Shown: in pieces, positions 4,897 through 5,591 of the stretch
How the letters are laid out: every line of letters starts with the position of its first letter
How positions within the stretch are numbered: position 1 is the first letter of the stretch
The notes under the pieces: generated by a model
Database searches by the model: none
Seen by the model: only the letters and a program-made list of their open reading frames with translations
Told to the model about the DNA's origin: nothing
Translations under genes and position numbers: made by a program
Source: JAAFHS01 sp046049665
Lineage (GTDB): Bacteria > Pseudomonadota > Alphaproteobacteria > Rhodobacterales > Rhodobacteraceae
Length of the DNA: 5,591 nucleotides
Direction of reading: 5' to 3'
Assembly: GCA_046049665.1 (NCBI GenBank)
Contig: JBJOQW010000177.1
Span: forward strand, 1 to 5,591

Positions 4897-5577
4897 TCAC
4901 AGATCTGCAAGGCGGCTTGCGCATGCCTTTGCGTAAAGCGGCTCGATGTGCCAGCCAGATATGATTTCAGCAGCCAGATGGGCGCGAAGTTCGGTTGGGT
5001 TGGCTGTGCCAAGCTGAACAAGGTCAAGGAAAGCCAGATCGCAGCGCGCTTCGTCCCAGTCAATCAGAGCGGGGCCATGGGCGGTGTGGATCAGGTTTGA
5101 CGGGGTGATATCACCGTGGATGGGTTGCGCGGGCTGATCGGCAAAGGGCCGCAGGGCGGCGCGGCAAAGCGTGGCGATGTCGGGCGGCAGGTCGGCCAGT
5201 GATGCCTGCGGCAGTGCAACCGCACCGGGGCGTTGCGGCAGGGCAGGGGCCTTGGCGTGAAAGGCCAGCACGCGCGGCCGCATGGCGGGCATGTCGGTGG
5301 GCGTGAAAGCAGGGCCGGGGAACCAGTCCTCCAGCGTCCAGCCGTTTGACAGGATCTGCCCTGCGCCTGTCCGGTGGAAGTCCGGCACGACAAAACCTGC
5401 AGCCCGCGCGGCCTGTTGCAGCGGCGCCAGCCAGTGCAGGCCTTCTGGCCCGTGCCGGGTGGATTTCGCCACGGCTGGGCCGTTTGGCGTTTCAACCAGC
5501 CAGACCGCATTGCGGTGCCCGCCGTGCAACGGGCGTTGCAACTGCACCGCGCCAAAGGCTGACAGATCGGGCGTCAT
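4897..5577 (-). CDS. Phosphotransferase, aminoglycoside phosphotransferase/choline kinase fold, substrate unknown
   Basis: A 226-residue cytoplasmic protein of the eukaryotic-like kinase superfamily. Visible elements in order are a glycine-containing nucleotide loop GGHRNAVWLV (19-28), a probable beta3 lysine Lys38 in AVAKST, the family-like stretch TLEDWFPG (81-88), the catalytic loop HGDITPSNL (154-162) with Asp156 and Asn161, and the metal-binding IDWDEA (172-177). All key catalytic residues are present, so it should be active. It is shorter than typical aminoglycoside kinases (about 260-300), mostly in the C-terminal substrate-binding part, so drug resistance should not be inferred; a small metabolite is more likely. 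The ATG at 5577 has no visible Shine-Dalgarno sequence in the 14 nt available; its ATGA may overlap the stop of an upstream gene, which would explain this by translational coupling. It converges with phoX across 66 bp. Confidence 0.88.
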   Translation of the reverse strand: MTPDLSAFGAVQLQRPLHGGHRNAVWLVETPNGPAVAKSTRHGPEGLHWLAPLQQAARAAGFVVPDFHRTGAGQILSNGWTLEDWFPGPAFTPTDMPAMRPRVLAFHAKAPALPQRPGAVALPQASLADLPPDIATLCRAALRPFADQPAQPIHGDITPSNLIHTAHGPALIDWDEARCDLAFLDLVQLGTANPTELRAHLAAEIISGWHIEPLYAKACASRLADL

Positions 5578-5591
5578 GTGCGGTACTGGAT

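Noticed and set aside
4897..5577. Aminoglycoside resistance gene
   Set aside because: The fold is shared by many kinases, the C-terminal substrate region is short, and there is no mobile-element or resistance context. Only the phosphotransferase fold is supported.
1..5591. Novel defence, mobile or biosynthetic system
   Set aside because: All four large genes belong to known families and no transposase, recombinase, nuclease, toxin-like pair or repeat array is visible on either strand.

Overview
The window looks like chromosomal DNA from a high-GC alphaproteobacterium, most likely a member of the Rhodobacterales (Roseobacter/Rhodobacter group). This rests on strong G/C preference at third codon positions, the alphaproteobacterial form of the acetolactate synthase cofactor loop (AGEAS instead of GDGSF), a Tat-exported PhoX phosphatase, and an intergenic G/C hairpin followed by a GGGATATTT-type tail that I recall as common in that order. 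The assignment is inference; no rRNA or other taxonomic marker is present. I see no insertion sequence, CRISPR array, tRNA or phage-like gene.

Layout. Positions 1-1468 (minus strand) hold the first 489 residues of the biosynthetic acetolactate synthase large subunit (ilvB/ilvI); its 3' end lies outside the window. Positions 1496-1653 hold its control region: a good sigma70-type promoter, a 15-codon leader ORF with a run of Leu, Ile, Leu, Asp, Leu, Val codons, a 9-bp alternative helix, and an intrinsic terminator just before the ilvB ribosome binding site. This is the layout of a ribosome-mediated transcription attenuator. Positions 1786-2697 (minus) encode a 303-residue sodium/calcium exchanger-type membrane protein with a TTG start, followed by a strong 13-bp hairpin at 1747-1775.

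Positions 2698-2958 form a divergent regulatory region. It contains three 7-bp units with an exact 11-bp period (2824-2852), which matches a PhoB binding site. Positions 2959-4830 (plus) encode PhoX, a 623-residue Tat-dependent alkaline phosphatase. A 66-bp convergent gap (4831-4896) holds a bidirectional hairpin. Positions 4897-5577 (minus) encode a small kinase-fold phosphotransferase of unknown substrate, whose start codon may overlap the stop of a gene beyond the right edge.

How the parts relate. There is no single pathway. ilvB is amino acid biosynthesis, apparently controlled by charged branched-chain tRNA supply. phoX is a phosphate-starvation gene, apparently controlled by PhoB. The exchanger shares the divergent intergenic region with phoX; since PhoX enzymes need calcium in the periplasm, a functional link is possible but unproven. 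The two most informative signals are regulatory rather than coding: the ilv attenuator and the Pho box. I found no convincing evidence of a wholly new system.
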